Assembly: GCF_019112545.1 (NCBI RefSeq)
Contig: NW_025064890.1
Coordinates: 523,818 to 587,817, forward strand
Source: Guyanagaster necrorhizus
Lineage: Eukaryota; Basidiomycota; Agaricomycetes; Agaricales; Physalacriaceae
Direction: 5' to 3'
Length of the DNA stretch: 64,000 nucleotides
The translations under genes were made by a program, and so were the position numbers. Positions within the stretch are counted from its first letter, which is position 1. Each line of letters begins with the position of its first letter. Under the pieces are notes generated by a model. It did not search any database. It saw only the letters and a program-made list of their open reading frames with translations, and was not told the origin of the DNA. Below are positions 34,851 to 44,819 of this stretch, piece after piece.

Positions 34851-37324
34851 TTAGGAATGGGATGTTTGAATGACTTTGAACAAGGGTCCTGGTTTGCCTG
34901 GGTATCGGTGGTGGAATTCTTTAATGAATTCATCAGTGGAGAACTCGGAGGCTGATAACCAAGCAAATTCTTCATTGGTACCTTCGTATCCTAGCTACTG
35001 GATTTTGTACAACAGTGGGCAGCAGAACCAGCGGTCTAGTTTAGAGTCGAGGATTTGGGCTATTTTGAAATGTTCTTCTCCATCAACTTCGACTGGAGGC
35101 AGTGGTGGTTGGATTTGGTTAGAGATGGTGTTTTCTTCTATGGGTTCCAATTGTGACACATGGAAGATGGGGTGAATAGATCAGAGATCTGGTGGAAGCC
35201 TCAAGGTAAAAGAGTGGGTACCAGGTTGGGCTATGATTTTGAAAGGATCAAGGTATTTTTCCAAAAATTTTCTGGTTGGGTGAGTGGTTTTGATATGTTT
35301 GGAGCTGAGGTAGGCCTTGTCTCCCACTGTGAATGGAGGTGCTGGAATCCAGTGCTTGTCTGCTTGGATCTTGTAGCGAGACTAAGCTTCAGAAATTTCA
35401 TTCTTCAGTAATTGATGGAGTTTGTCCAGATTGACTGTGAAGTCTTGGGCCTGGACAAAGGCGATGTCCCTTTCAGGGTGAATGGTGATGTTGGAGTGGT
35501 AACTCTTATTAGCAAAAAATAGGAAAATTCTGGTGGATATGTTAAGGGCATTGTTGTAGGCAAATTCAGCAATGGGTAGGAGGGTGTCCCAGTTATCCTG
35601 CTGGTAGGAGCAATAGATGTGGATGTATTGTTCCAGAGTTTGATTTGCTTGTTTCATTTGTCTGTCAGCCTCTGGATGATAACCAGAGGTAAGGTGGAGT
35701 TCCATGTTAAGGGCCATAGCTAAGGTGCGAGTAAATTGGGAGACGAATTCAGAGCCACGGTCAGATGTGATGTGACTAGGTACCCCATGTTTGGAGAATA
35801 TGTGGATAAGGAAAAGTTGGGTGAGCTCCATGGAGTTGATGGTGTCATGAGTGGGAATGAAGATGGCTTGCTTGCTAGCTTGGTCTATGACTACTAAGAT
35901 GGCAGTGAATCTGTTAGAGTCCGGTAGTTGTTCAATGAAGTCCATGGAAATGGAATTCCATGGCTGTTTGGGAACTGGCAGGGGTTTCAGTAACCCATAG
36001 GGGTGGTGTCTGGATGCCTTATTGTGCCCACAAACTGTGCAGGACTTAACATAGTGTTGGACATATTCATACATCTTTGACCAGGTGTAGTTCCATCGGA
36101 CTAGTTCCAATGTTTGGTTTTAACCAAAGTGACCTGCCAAGATATGGTCATGATTGTTCTGTAGTATACAGAGATGGAGATCGTCAGAGTCCAGAACATA
36201 GATGTGGCCTTCAAAGCGAAGGATGTTGGATTTGTCAATAGACCATTGAGAAGAAGAGGATTCAGAAGTGGCCTTGGCCTGGCGGAGTCTGTCAGAGGAT
36301 GTAGCATTGGAAAATTATGCTTGTCTGATATCAGTGTGGAGTTTGTTGATATCCATGATGGCACTAGCTCATAGGGTGGGGCCTTCAAGATAGGTTGCTC
36401 AGAGTGATGCAGAGAGTTGTTCTTGGGTGAATACGGATCGGAAATTATGGGGGTTGATTTAGGCATATTGGCTATCCCCCTCTTTAGGGTAGACATCTCA
36501 TTGTCTAGTGAGCACATCTGGTTTCCCACCAAGTTTTCCAGGGCAGAACTGGATTACTAGGTTGAACTGGAATAGGTATTCAGACCAGCAGACCTGTCGG
36601 CAGATTAGGATCTTGGTGGTGGCAAAGTATTCAAGGTTCTTATAGTCTGTTACAACATCAATGGAGTTCACAGAGCCTTCAAGATAATGCTGCCAATATT
36701 TAAAGGCTTCAAAAATGGCTAGAAGCTCTTTATCATGAGTGTCATAGTTGAGTTCAGCATTGTGGAGGCTCTGGGAGCAGAAAGCAATAGGGTGAATTTC
36801 ACCATCTTCAAGATAGATAGAGAGGATAGCAGCAATTGCATAGTCAGAGGTGTCGGTTTCCACCACTATCTTTTGATCAGAGACCCAGTGGGTAGAGATG
36901 GGGGCATGTGTAAAGGCCTGTTTCAACTCATTGAAGGCAGCCAAGCATTTGTCATCAAATTTCCATAGAGTTCCCTTGTGGGTGAGTCATGTAAGGAAAA
37001 GAACGATATCACTATATTCATGTATGAAGTGGTGGTAGAAGTTGGCAAAGCTAAGAAAAGATTAGATGGCCTTGACTTTTTCTTCAGACATGCGGAGTCC
37101 TTCAGATGATAGGATGTAGTCTAGATATTCCATGGAATCCCAGTTGAATTCACATTTGAAATCTTTGCAATAGAGTCTATTAGCTCTAAGCCTGTGTAGG
37201 ACCTCTCGAACATGTTTCTGGTGATCTTCTGGATTGTTGGAATATATGAAGATGTTGTCAAGGTAGACTACTACTGATATGTCAAGCATGTCAGAGAATA
37301 TATCATTCACAAGTCATTGGAATG
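34851..37324 (-). pseudogene. Element H integrase, RNase H and partial RT
   Basis: Pol remnant. The stop at 34851-34853 is preceded by KVIQTSHS and a chromodomain (EHFKIAQILDSKLD.., EGTNEEFAWLS). The integrase core piece 35382-36110 is stop-free and holds the three acids: SMDFIEQL, TSDRGSEFVSQF and YHPEADRQM. The zinc-binding CTVCGHNK is intact. RNase H (36498-36944) has VVETDTSDYAIAAIL and HDKELLAIFEAFKYW. RT is left only from YLDNIFIYS (YLDD with D to N) to its C-terminus. Confidence 0.87.
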
Positions 37325-37816
37325 TGTTAGGAATGTGCCAATCGAGTGGGCTTGAGTGCACGCATGGAGTCCAGTGGAGTTCGTGGGCATTTGACGAAGC
37401 TATTGGCAACATCACCCTTGAGTCAGAGCCCAAGGATCTGGATGGACAGAATGGAGTTCTGTCAGAGAAGTGAACAGGAGTATCCTTCAGAGCGGAATCC
37501 GACGGATGAGATAGAGAGGGGTGAGTACGAAGTGTAGATGGCTTATCCAAGTTGATATTTGAACTGAGTAGCTACGATGATGTACATGGCTTTATATACT
37601 AATGGTAGCTAATTCCGAGTCGGATTCCATTGGGTTCTGGTGTCGGTATTCGTTACCGAGTTTGGGGTCTAGATATTACAATGTGAAATATGGATGTGAA
37701 ATGATACTGGTAAAATGAAATTAGTGGTAATGGGAAGCGGTCGGAGTCCGGTGGGTAGTGTGATTGGATTCGTGGTTGGTTGAGGTGACATGGAGGCCAG
37801 CAGCATGTGCATAACA
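37325..37816 (-). repeat. 3-prime LTR of element I (family 2)
   Basis: 492 bp, TGTTAGGAATGTGCC to GTGCATAACA in window orientation, and retains many CpG. Compared with 44820-45310 it shows CG/CA and CG/TG swaps, for example CTTCAGAGCGG here against TTTGGAGCGG there, both derivable from TTCGG. Confidence 0.93.
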
Positions 37817-37830
37817 GTATCCCCCTCTTA
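37817..37830 (-). promoter_or_regulatory. Polypurine tract of element I
   Basis: On the minus strand the sequence before the 3-prime LTR is AAGAGGGGGATAC, ending at the LTR boundary. It primes plus-strand DNA synthesis. It is identical in H (33263-33276) and nearly so in K (50034-50046). Confidence 0.75.
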
Positions 37831-37968
37831 GCATTCTTGCCCTCAAGAGCACAGATCCTGATGGCTGGTGGGGCCACATGGAAGATTGTTGGTGGCCATG
37901 GGAGTTTTTTCAGCTTGATCTGAAACCACCATCTTCGCCTATATCATCGCTCACGCACTCCTGAGCCT

Positions 37969-39262
37969 TTGGTGAGGGGATCCACCTCCGATGGCCCTGA
38001 AAAGGCCAAGGAATTGTTTCATCTGAAATGGCGAACCGCAGAGGAAGAATATGCGGAGGCCATAGAGAGCCATGTGGAATGGCAAGAGGAGCGAGAGTGG
38101 GAGGAAAGGGTCTGGGTGGACCATGTGGCCTGGGAGGTGTGGAAAAAGGAGCAGAAGGAGGAGTTGGAGAGGAAGAGGGAGGAGGTTCGGCAGGCCACGG
38201 AGAGGTGGGCTAAGGAGGCAGAGGAGGCATTGAAGGAGGCAGCTCGGAGGGAAGCTGAGGAGAGGGAGGCCACGGAGGCAGCAGCGAGGGCTGAGGCTGA
38301 GGAGGTAGAGCCGGAGAGGATGGTTGCAGAGGATGGGTTGCAAATGACCCCCACAGAGGCCATTGATTTTCGGCTGCATCGAGTGTTGGCAGAACGGTTT
38401 GGTCCTGACCCCAGTCTTCACTTCAAGAAGGTGACTCACTATATGCCTCCAGGGTCCGATGATGAGCAGGACAAGGGGACTGAGGGGGATGATGAGTCTG
38501 AGGAATCCGAGGGGACTCTGGAGAGGAGAAAGAGAGTGTGGGAGGGGAAGAGAAGGGCAGCGGGTCCAGTGGAGAAAGGCCATAAATGCAAGTTCAGATC
38601 GAGGAGCATAGTGGATGGCAGTGGAACAGAGGTGGTTGTTAGCCCCAAAAAGCAGGCAAAGTTGGAAGTGGCGGGACCAGCAGGGGGCAAGGAATTGTTG
38701 GATGGTGAAAGTAAGTGTCTTGGTTTTCTTTCATGGCTCAACTTAGCTTTTTTGTTTTTTAGAGAGTTGTGTGTGCTGTCATCAAGATGATGCCCAGTGT
38801 TATGCATGCCTGGTAACCGAAGGCACCGGTCCAGGGCAGACTTGCTCTCGCTGCAAGATCAAGAAAACCGCCTGTTCATTCAACAAGGGAGTCACCGCAA
38901 GCGAGATGATCAGCAGTGTGGAGGTCTCCACTGGTCTCCACCAACTTTCACAATTGATATGCAAGTTGATGCATCACATGGATGAGTTGGCAGACGAGGT
39001 GGCAGATGTTCACAATACTGTGGCAGGTCTTCAAGACAACTACAGTTCTGATGATATGTCGTCTCCTTCGGAGCTGTTTTCGGAGTCTGAGGTGGAGGTC
39101 TGGAAGAAGGCCCGATTAATCTTCAAGGATGAGAGGGATCAGGAGATGGAGGATCTTCGGGAGGCAATGTTGAAGGGGCTGGATGAGGATATAGAGGAGT
39201 TGAAGGAGTGGGGGGAGAGTTCGGGTTCCAGTGCAGGCCCGTCAGATTCTGCTTCTTTGTAA
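37969..39262 (+). CDS. Opposite-strand gene inside element I: coiled-coil, Cys-cluster protein
   Basis: Two exons: 37969-38710 and 38763-39262, with a 52-nt intron GTAAGT..TTTTTTAG in phase 1. The product is about 413 aa and runs opposite to gag-pol, between the integrase end (39440) and the 3-prime LTR. N-terminal residues 15-110 are highly charged and probably coiled coil (EREWEERVWVDHVAWEVWKK; KEELERKREEVRQA). Residues 160-235 are acidic then basic. The exon junction starts a Cys cluster (CVCCHQDDAQCYAC, then CSRCKIKKTACSFNKG), like a zinc cluster. An acidic C-terminus follows (DEDIEELKEWGESS). The start is uncertain: the shown frame opens upstream of 37969 without ATG, while H has ATG there. 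H and K carry copies. Function unknown; element regulation, packaging or chromatin binding are guesses. Confidence 0.72.
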
Positions 39263-39439
39263 ATATTTTATACAAAATGTATATAGAAAAGGGCATCAGA
39301 TGTTGGTAGTGGAAAAAAATGTAAATGCAAAAAAATTTTTGACTTTGAAAGTGTAGGAAGGGTGATTGAACGGTGGTAATTAGTGGTTAGAATTGAAATG
39401 GTAAGGTGGGGCATTGGTGGTGTCCAGAGTAGCACTGTA

Positions 39440-41088
39440 TTAGAAATGGGATGTTTGAATAACTTTGGACAAGGGTCCTGGTTTGTCTGGGTATTGGTGG
39501 TGGAATTCTTCAATAAATTCATTGGCGGAGAACTCAGAGGCCGGTAACCAAGCAAATTCTTCATTGGTACCTTCATATCCTAGCCACTGGATTTTGTACA
39601 GCAGTGGGCAGCGGAACCGGTGGTCCAGTTTAGAGTCGAGGATTTGGGCTATTTCGAAATGTTCTTCTCCGTCAACTTTGACTGGAGGCGGTGGTGGTTG
39701 GATTTGATTAGGAATGGTGTTTTCTTTTATGGGTTCCAATTGTGACACATGGAAGACAGGGTGAATGGACCGGAGGTCTGGCGGAAGCCTCAGGGTAAAG
39801 GAGTGGGTACCAGGTTGGGCTATGATTTCAAAAGGACCAAGGTATTTCTCCGAGAATTTTCTGGTCGGGTGGGTGGTTTTGATATGTTTGGAGCTGAGGT
39901 AGACCTTGTCTCCCACTGTGAACAGAGGTGCCAGAATCCAGTGCTTGTCTGCTTAGGTCTTGTAGCAAGACTGGGCTTCAGAAATTTCATTCTTCAGTAA
40001 TTGATGGAGTTCATCAAGGTTGACCACGAAATCTCAGGCCCGGGTGGAGGCGATATCCCTTTCAGGGTGAACAGTGATGTTGAGGTGGTAACTCTTGTTA
40101 GCAAAGAATGGGGAAATTCCGGTGGACGTGTTAGAGGCATTATTGTAGGCAAATTCAGCAATGGGTAAGAGAGTGTCCCAGTTGTCCTGCTGGTAGGAGC
40201 AGTAGATGCGGATGTATTGTTCCAGAGTTTGGTTTGCTCATTCAGTTTGGCCATCGGCCTCTGGATGATACCCAGAGGTAAGGTGGAGTTCCATGTCAAG
40301 GGCCATGGCTAAGGTGTGAGTAAATTGGGAGACGAATTCAGAGCCACGGTCAGATGTGATGTGACTGGGTACCCCATGTTTGGAGAATACGTGGATAAGG
40401 AAAAGTTGGGCAAGCTCCATGGAGTTGATGGTGTCATGAGTGGGAATGAAGATGGCTTGCTTGCTAGCTCGGTCTATGACTACTAAGATGGCAGTGAATC
40501 TGTTGGAGTCCGATAGTTGTTCAATGAAGTCCATGGAAATGGAATCCCATGGCCATTCAGGAACTGGCAGAGGTTTCAGTAACCCATAGAGGCAGTGTCT
40601 GAGTGCCTTGTTGTGCCCACAAACTGTGCAGGACTTAACATAGTGTTGGACATATTCATGCATCTTTGGCCAGGTGTAGTTCTGCCAGACTAGTTCTAAT
40701 GTCCGGTTTTGACCAAAGTGACCTGCCAAAATGTGGTCATGATTGTTCTGTAGTATACAGAGATGGAGATCATCAGAGTCCGGGATGTAGATGTGGCCTT
40801 CGAAGTGAAGATGTTGGATTTGTCAATAGACCATTGAGAGAGAGAGGATTCGGAAGTGGCCTTGGCCTGGCGGAGGCCATCAGAGGACATAGCATCAGAG
40901 GATTGTGCTTATCTGATATTAGTGTGGAGTTTGTCGATATCTATGATAGCACTAGCCTATAGAGTGGGGCCTTCGAGATAGGTTGCTCGGAGTGATGCAG
41001 AGAGTTGTTTTTGGGTGAACATGGGTCAGAAATTGTGGGGGTTGATTTGGGCATATTGGCTATCCCCCTCTTTAGAGTAGACATCCCA
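39440..41088 (-). pseudogene. Element I integrase with chromodomain
   Basis: Inserts element DNA. On the minus strand: linker, zinc-binding region (AGHFGQNRTLEL.., CTVCGHNK) in the open piece 40238-40729, then the DDE core with SMDFIEQL, TSDRGSEFVSQF and YHPEADGQTE. The C-terminal piece 39440-39916 is open: GPFEIIAQPG, then a chromodomain EHFEIAQILDSKLD with YKIQWLGYEGTNEEFAWLPA. The terminal TAA is at 39440. A few stops (for example TRA*DF, and TE*ANQ just after the core) interrupt it. The chromodomain is typical of elements that target heterochromatin. Confidence 0.88.
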
Positions 41089-42509
41089 TCATCTAGTGAG
41101 CGCATCCAGTTTCTCACCAAGTTTTTCAGGGCAGAACCGGATTATTAGGTTGAACTGAGATAGGTATTCGGACCAGCGGACCTGTCGGTGGGTTAGAATC
41201 TTAGTGGTGGCGAAGTATTCAAGGTTCTTGTGGTCTGTTATGACATCGATGGAGTCCATAGAGCCTTCAAGATAGTGCTGCCAATGTTTAAAAGCTTCGA
41301 AAATAGCCAGAAGCTCCTTGTCATGAGTGTCATAGTTGAGTTCAGCATTGTGGAGGCTCTGGGAGCAGAATGCAATCAGGTGAATTTCGCCATCTTCGAG
41401 GTAGATGGAGAGGATAGCTGTGATGGCATAATTGGAGGCATCAGTTTCTACCACTATCTTTCAATTAGGAACCCAGTGAGTAAGGATGGGAGCATGTGTA
41501 AAGGCTTGTTTCAATTCATTGAAGGCAGCCAAGCATTTGTCATCAAATTTCCATGGAGTTCCCTTGTGAGTGAGTTATATAAGGGGGATGATGATGTCAC
41601 TATATCTGTGTATGAAGCGACAATAGAAGTTGGCAAAGCCGAGGAAGAATTGAATGTCCTTGACTTTTTGTGGCACCGGCCAGTCAACAATCGCCTTGAC
41701 TTTTTCTTCAGACATGCGAAGTCCTTCAGGTGATAGGATGTAGCCTAGGTACTCCATGGAGTCCTGGTTGAATTCACATTTGGATCCTTTGCAGTAGAGT
41801 CTATTAGCTCTAAGCCTGCATAGGACCTCATGAACATGTTTCTGGTGATCTTCCAGGTTGTCGGAATATATGAGGATGTCATCGAGATAGACTACTACTG
41901 ATATGTCGAGCATGTCTGAGAATATATCATTCACAAATTGTTGGAATGCTGCTGGAGCATTTGTGAGGCCAAAGGGCATGATGTGCCATTTGAAGGAACT
42001 GTAACGGGTCTGGAAGACTGTTTTCCATTCGTCCCCCTTAGCTATGCGAACGAGATGGTAGGCATGCTGAAGGTCGAGCTTGGTGTAGATGCGCGTGGAG
42101 CGGGTGGAGTCGAGGAGATCAGAAATGAGAGAGAGAGGGTAGCGATCTTTCTTGGAGATTTTGTTTAGGCCATGGTAGTCGACGCAAAGTTGGAGTTCAC
42201 TGGTCTTTTTCTTGATGAATAGAACTGAGCCCCATGTAAAGAGCAGGACAGAGTAATGAATCCATTGTGCAGATTATCATCAATAAACTCTCATAGAGCT
42301 TTGAGTTCAGATTCTGAGAGAGAATAAATGGGTCCAAGTGATGGGGATGTCCCTTCCTCAAGGTTGATTTTGAGGTCATACGGTCTGTGTTCAGGTAGTT
42401 TTTCAGAGAGAGTATCGCTGAAGACATCTGCAAAATCATGGTACTCTACTGGCACTGATGAAAGATCTGCCAGTTTCATGGATGCGGCTTTGTCTCCAAT
42501 ATTAGGCAA
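41089..42509 (-). pseudogene. Element I reverse transcriptase and RNase H
   Basis: RT begins near MPNIGDKAASM (42509) with the conserved FADVFSDTLSEKLPEHRPYD. After a 1-bp deletion at about 42228 (GAGCCCCATG against GAAGCTCCATG in K) the frame shifts. The piece 41575-41979 carries [20 protein letters not shown], the catalytic [13 protein letters not shown] and [12 protein letters not shown]. RNase H (41089-41454) has VVETDASNYAITAIL and HDKELLAIFEAFKHWQHY. RT and RNase H catalytic residues visible here are intact. Confidence 0.9.
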
Positions 42510-43330
42510 AGAAGGCTGCAGTGTGAACTGCTGGGCGCCTTCTTCTGCACTGGCTCAGACAAATGCGGCAGCAGATATGATGGAGATCTTTGGGTGTGCT
42601 TTCATAGTAAAAAATTCTGAGGGAGGATAGGAGTAGATGGGTTCATACGAGAATGAAGTCCGCCGGCTACCCGATGTAGACTTGGAATGGGGTGAAGCCC
42701 TGGAAGTTGGACTGATAGAGTCTGATGGGCACGGAAGTCCTGAAATTGAGCTGGAAGGCTCGGAAAGAGGTGGACTGTTGTCCTGTGGGCATGGAAGTCC
42801 CTGGGATGCGGTGGAGGCTGTGGAATTGGTTGGAGTGGGGTCCTGGTAGCTTGAATGGAAAATGATACTGTTCTCAGCCCAGTCAATCAGTGGATTGTAG
42901 CGGGAGAGCCAGTTGTATCTTAGGACAAGATTGCAAGACGAATCCAGAGAAGTGACATAAAAGTCGATAGGGAAGGTGTCTCTGGATGGGAAACAGATGG
43001 GGATAGTTGCGATTTGAGATATATGGCTTCCAATAGAGCCATCAAATAATCGAAGTTGCACACTAAGAATGGTTTTAATGGAAATTTCATTGGCAGCTAC
43101 ATACTTAGTGTCAACAAAGCAGTGGCTAGAGCCAGAATCAATAAGGGCAAAAAAACACAGAATGATACAGGTTGGGGAACCGTCGGATTCCATAGCAGTC
43201 GGTAATTCTGCTGAGAGGAGAATGTGGAAGGAGTGATTGGAAAGGGATGTTGCATTGAGAGTGATGACCTCCGGTGTGCGGATAGAGTCAACACAACCCT
43301 GAACTCACACGGAGGGAACAGGGTTGCTTT
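42510..43330 (-). pseudogene. Element I protease and gag-pol junction
   Basis: Open piece 42555-43193: active site ALIDSGSSHCFVDTKYV with D-S-G intact, then LVLRYNWLSRYNPLIDW, then a Pro/Ser-rich linker. It stops at TGA in FV*ASAEEGAQ, the same place as in B and K. Upstream of 43193 the frame (GCVDSIRTPEVITLNAT) is coding-like back to a TGA next to GTT CAG, shared with B and K. Pol lies in the -1 frame relative to gag, also in K. Confidence 0.84.
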
Positions 43331-44779
43331 CTAGTTTTCCGACTCTGTCGGGGCTGGTTCCATGGGAGCAGTGTCAACTTCTGCTGCATGACCCTTGGCA
43401 GAAGCTGCTGCCTTCCGCTTGTTGCAGTCCTTGGTCTTGTGTTTGGCTCCACAGAACATGCAAAGGTTGTTCTGGCACCAGCAGTCTTTTTCTTCCTGAG
43501 TAAGACAGCCATCTTTGCTCAGCTTGTCAGCATAGGGCTTAGGGGTGGTAGATTTTGGTGTGAAGCTGGAGTCCAAGAAAGATGTGTTAGACCCCTTGGA
43601 TTTAGGGTTGGGAAATTTATTATCTCGATTTTCACAGGCAATTTTGGTCTTCCGAGTCCAATAGTGAGCATCAAGTTCTTGGGTGAGAAAGCACATATCA
43701 CAAAGGTTGTTTGGCTTTCCATAGTGTGCCATGTCATCCTTGATATGGGTGCAGAGGCTATGGTAAAAGGCGTAGTAGAGAGAGTTATCTCCATACCCAA
43801 TTTGTGAAGCGTACTGGTTGAATTGGACCATATACTTCATGATCCGATCACCATCATGCATCCAAAGGTGTTCTAATGCATCTTCAGCATCTCCGATAGC
43901 ATCAAAGGGGCCGAAGTTGCTACAAAGCTCATCTAAGAAGGCTGCGTAGGAGAATTGCTAGGCTGGTGGATTCCACAGATTGGGGTTAAGAATGTCTGGT
44001 TCAAACCAGTTGAGCGTGGTGCTGGCCAGGAATGAAATGGTGTAGTTAACTTTGTTAGCATCCATTGCAAACGCGGTAGGTCTGTCATTGAAGTTCAACT
44101 GAAGGGAGACAATAAAAGCCTTCAGTTTGCAAGGGTCAGAGCCATCAAATGGTTCTGGTTCCTTGACCTTGGTATGGACAGTGGCTGGTTTAGGGTTGTT
44201 GAGGGAGGCGGAGACTCCTTGTAACAGGTTCATAAATTCTAAAAACATGTCCTGCTGGTTTAGATTGTTACTTCCTGTGGGGCCATCGGCACTGCCTGGG
44301 CCATTGGGATCATCTGGTCCTCCTGGACCCCCTGGTCCTCCTGGTCCACCTGAGAAAGGGTTTGGTGGATTGCCAGCCGGTTCCTGTCAGATGGGAGTAT
44401 GAGTAGAGGTGTCTTCATCTCTGCCCTCTGAGTCTGGGCTGTCTGGATTCCTATGATTGTTGCCCAGGGATAAAGGGTCTATTGGGGGGTCGGTTCGGAC
44501 GCCATACATCAGGCTGGCCTGTCAGGCCCCATTGGTTGGGATGCTGGTGGCATCAAAAGGGTTAAAGGAATCATCATAATTAGGTTGGCAGGCAGTGAAG
44601 CTAGAGTGATGGTAGGTTTCCCTACAGGAAGGTTGTCCTCCACTGGAGGCCAATCCGAAAAGGCCTGGTTGTTCCTTTGAGACAGAGGCCAGAATGTCTT
44701 TCATGGAAAATATGTTTGGATGGGTAGGCTGGGTTTGTTCAGGATCAGTTTCTATGGGTTGGGTAAATGTGGTGGACAT
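43331..44779 (-). pseudogene. Element I gag, three stops
   Basis: About 483 codons from ATG at 44779 (MSTTFTQPIETDPEQ) to ESEN then TAG at 43331. It has an N-terminal region, a Gly/Pro-rich stretch (GGPGGPGGPGGPDDP, about 44320-44360), capsid (PFDGSDPCKLKAFIVSLQL, FNDRPTAF, NWFEPDILNP) and zinc knuckle CMFCGAKHKTKDC (CX2CX3HX4C). Three internal stops: two TGA, probably from CGA, and one TAG where K has Trp. All are C:G to T:A changes, so this gag died recently by decay. Confidence 0.88.
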
Positions 44780-44806
44780 GATAAAATTTTTCGACTCAAG
44801 GGTTTG

Positions 44807-44817
44807 AGTTCGAATAT
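44807..44817 (-). promoter_or_regulatory. Self-priming primer-binding site of element I
   Basis: On the minus strand ATATTCGAACT starts two bases after the 5-prime LTR. It is the exact complement of AGTTCGAATAT in the LTR (window 45049-45059), which lies about 33 bases after the TATA box. An 11-base RNA 5-prime end annealing to a site 2 bases from the LTR is the arrangement known from Tf1. Confidence 0.7.
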
Positions 44818-44819
44818 AC

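Larger units (their letters stand above)
32765..37324 (-). mobile_element. Element H: family-2 Ty3/Gypsy, 5-prime part missing
   Basis: Minus-strand copy inserted in G's RT. It holds the 3-prime LTR, polypurine tract, the opposite-strand gene, integrase with chromodomain, RNase H and part of RT, to 37324. At that point the LTR of I begins. The rest of H (RT start, protease, gag, 5-prime LTR) is not found on the far side of I. The left flank GAAGG has no partner at 45311 (GTAGC). Confidence 0.85.

Noticed and set aside
38019..38363. Minus-strand 114-codon Ser/Ala-rich frame
   Set aside because: A shadow of the GAG-rich coiled-coil exon of the opposite-strand gene; purine-rich coding on one strand leaves the other open.
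41230..41733. Plus-strand 167-codon frame
   Set aside because: Reverse strand of RNase H and RT of element I, with matching shadows at the same place in H and K.
44127..44402. Plus-strand collagen-like frame (PGPLGSSGPPGPPGPPGPP)
   Set aside because: It is the reverse strand of the Gly/Pro-rich part of element I gag. The minus-strand reading has homology to B and K along its whole length.
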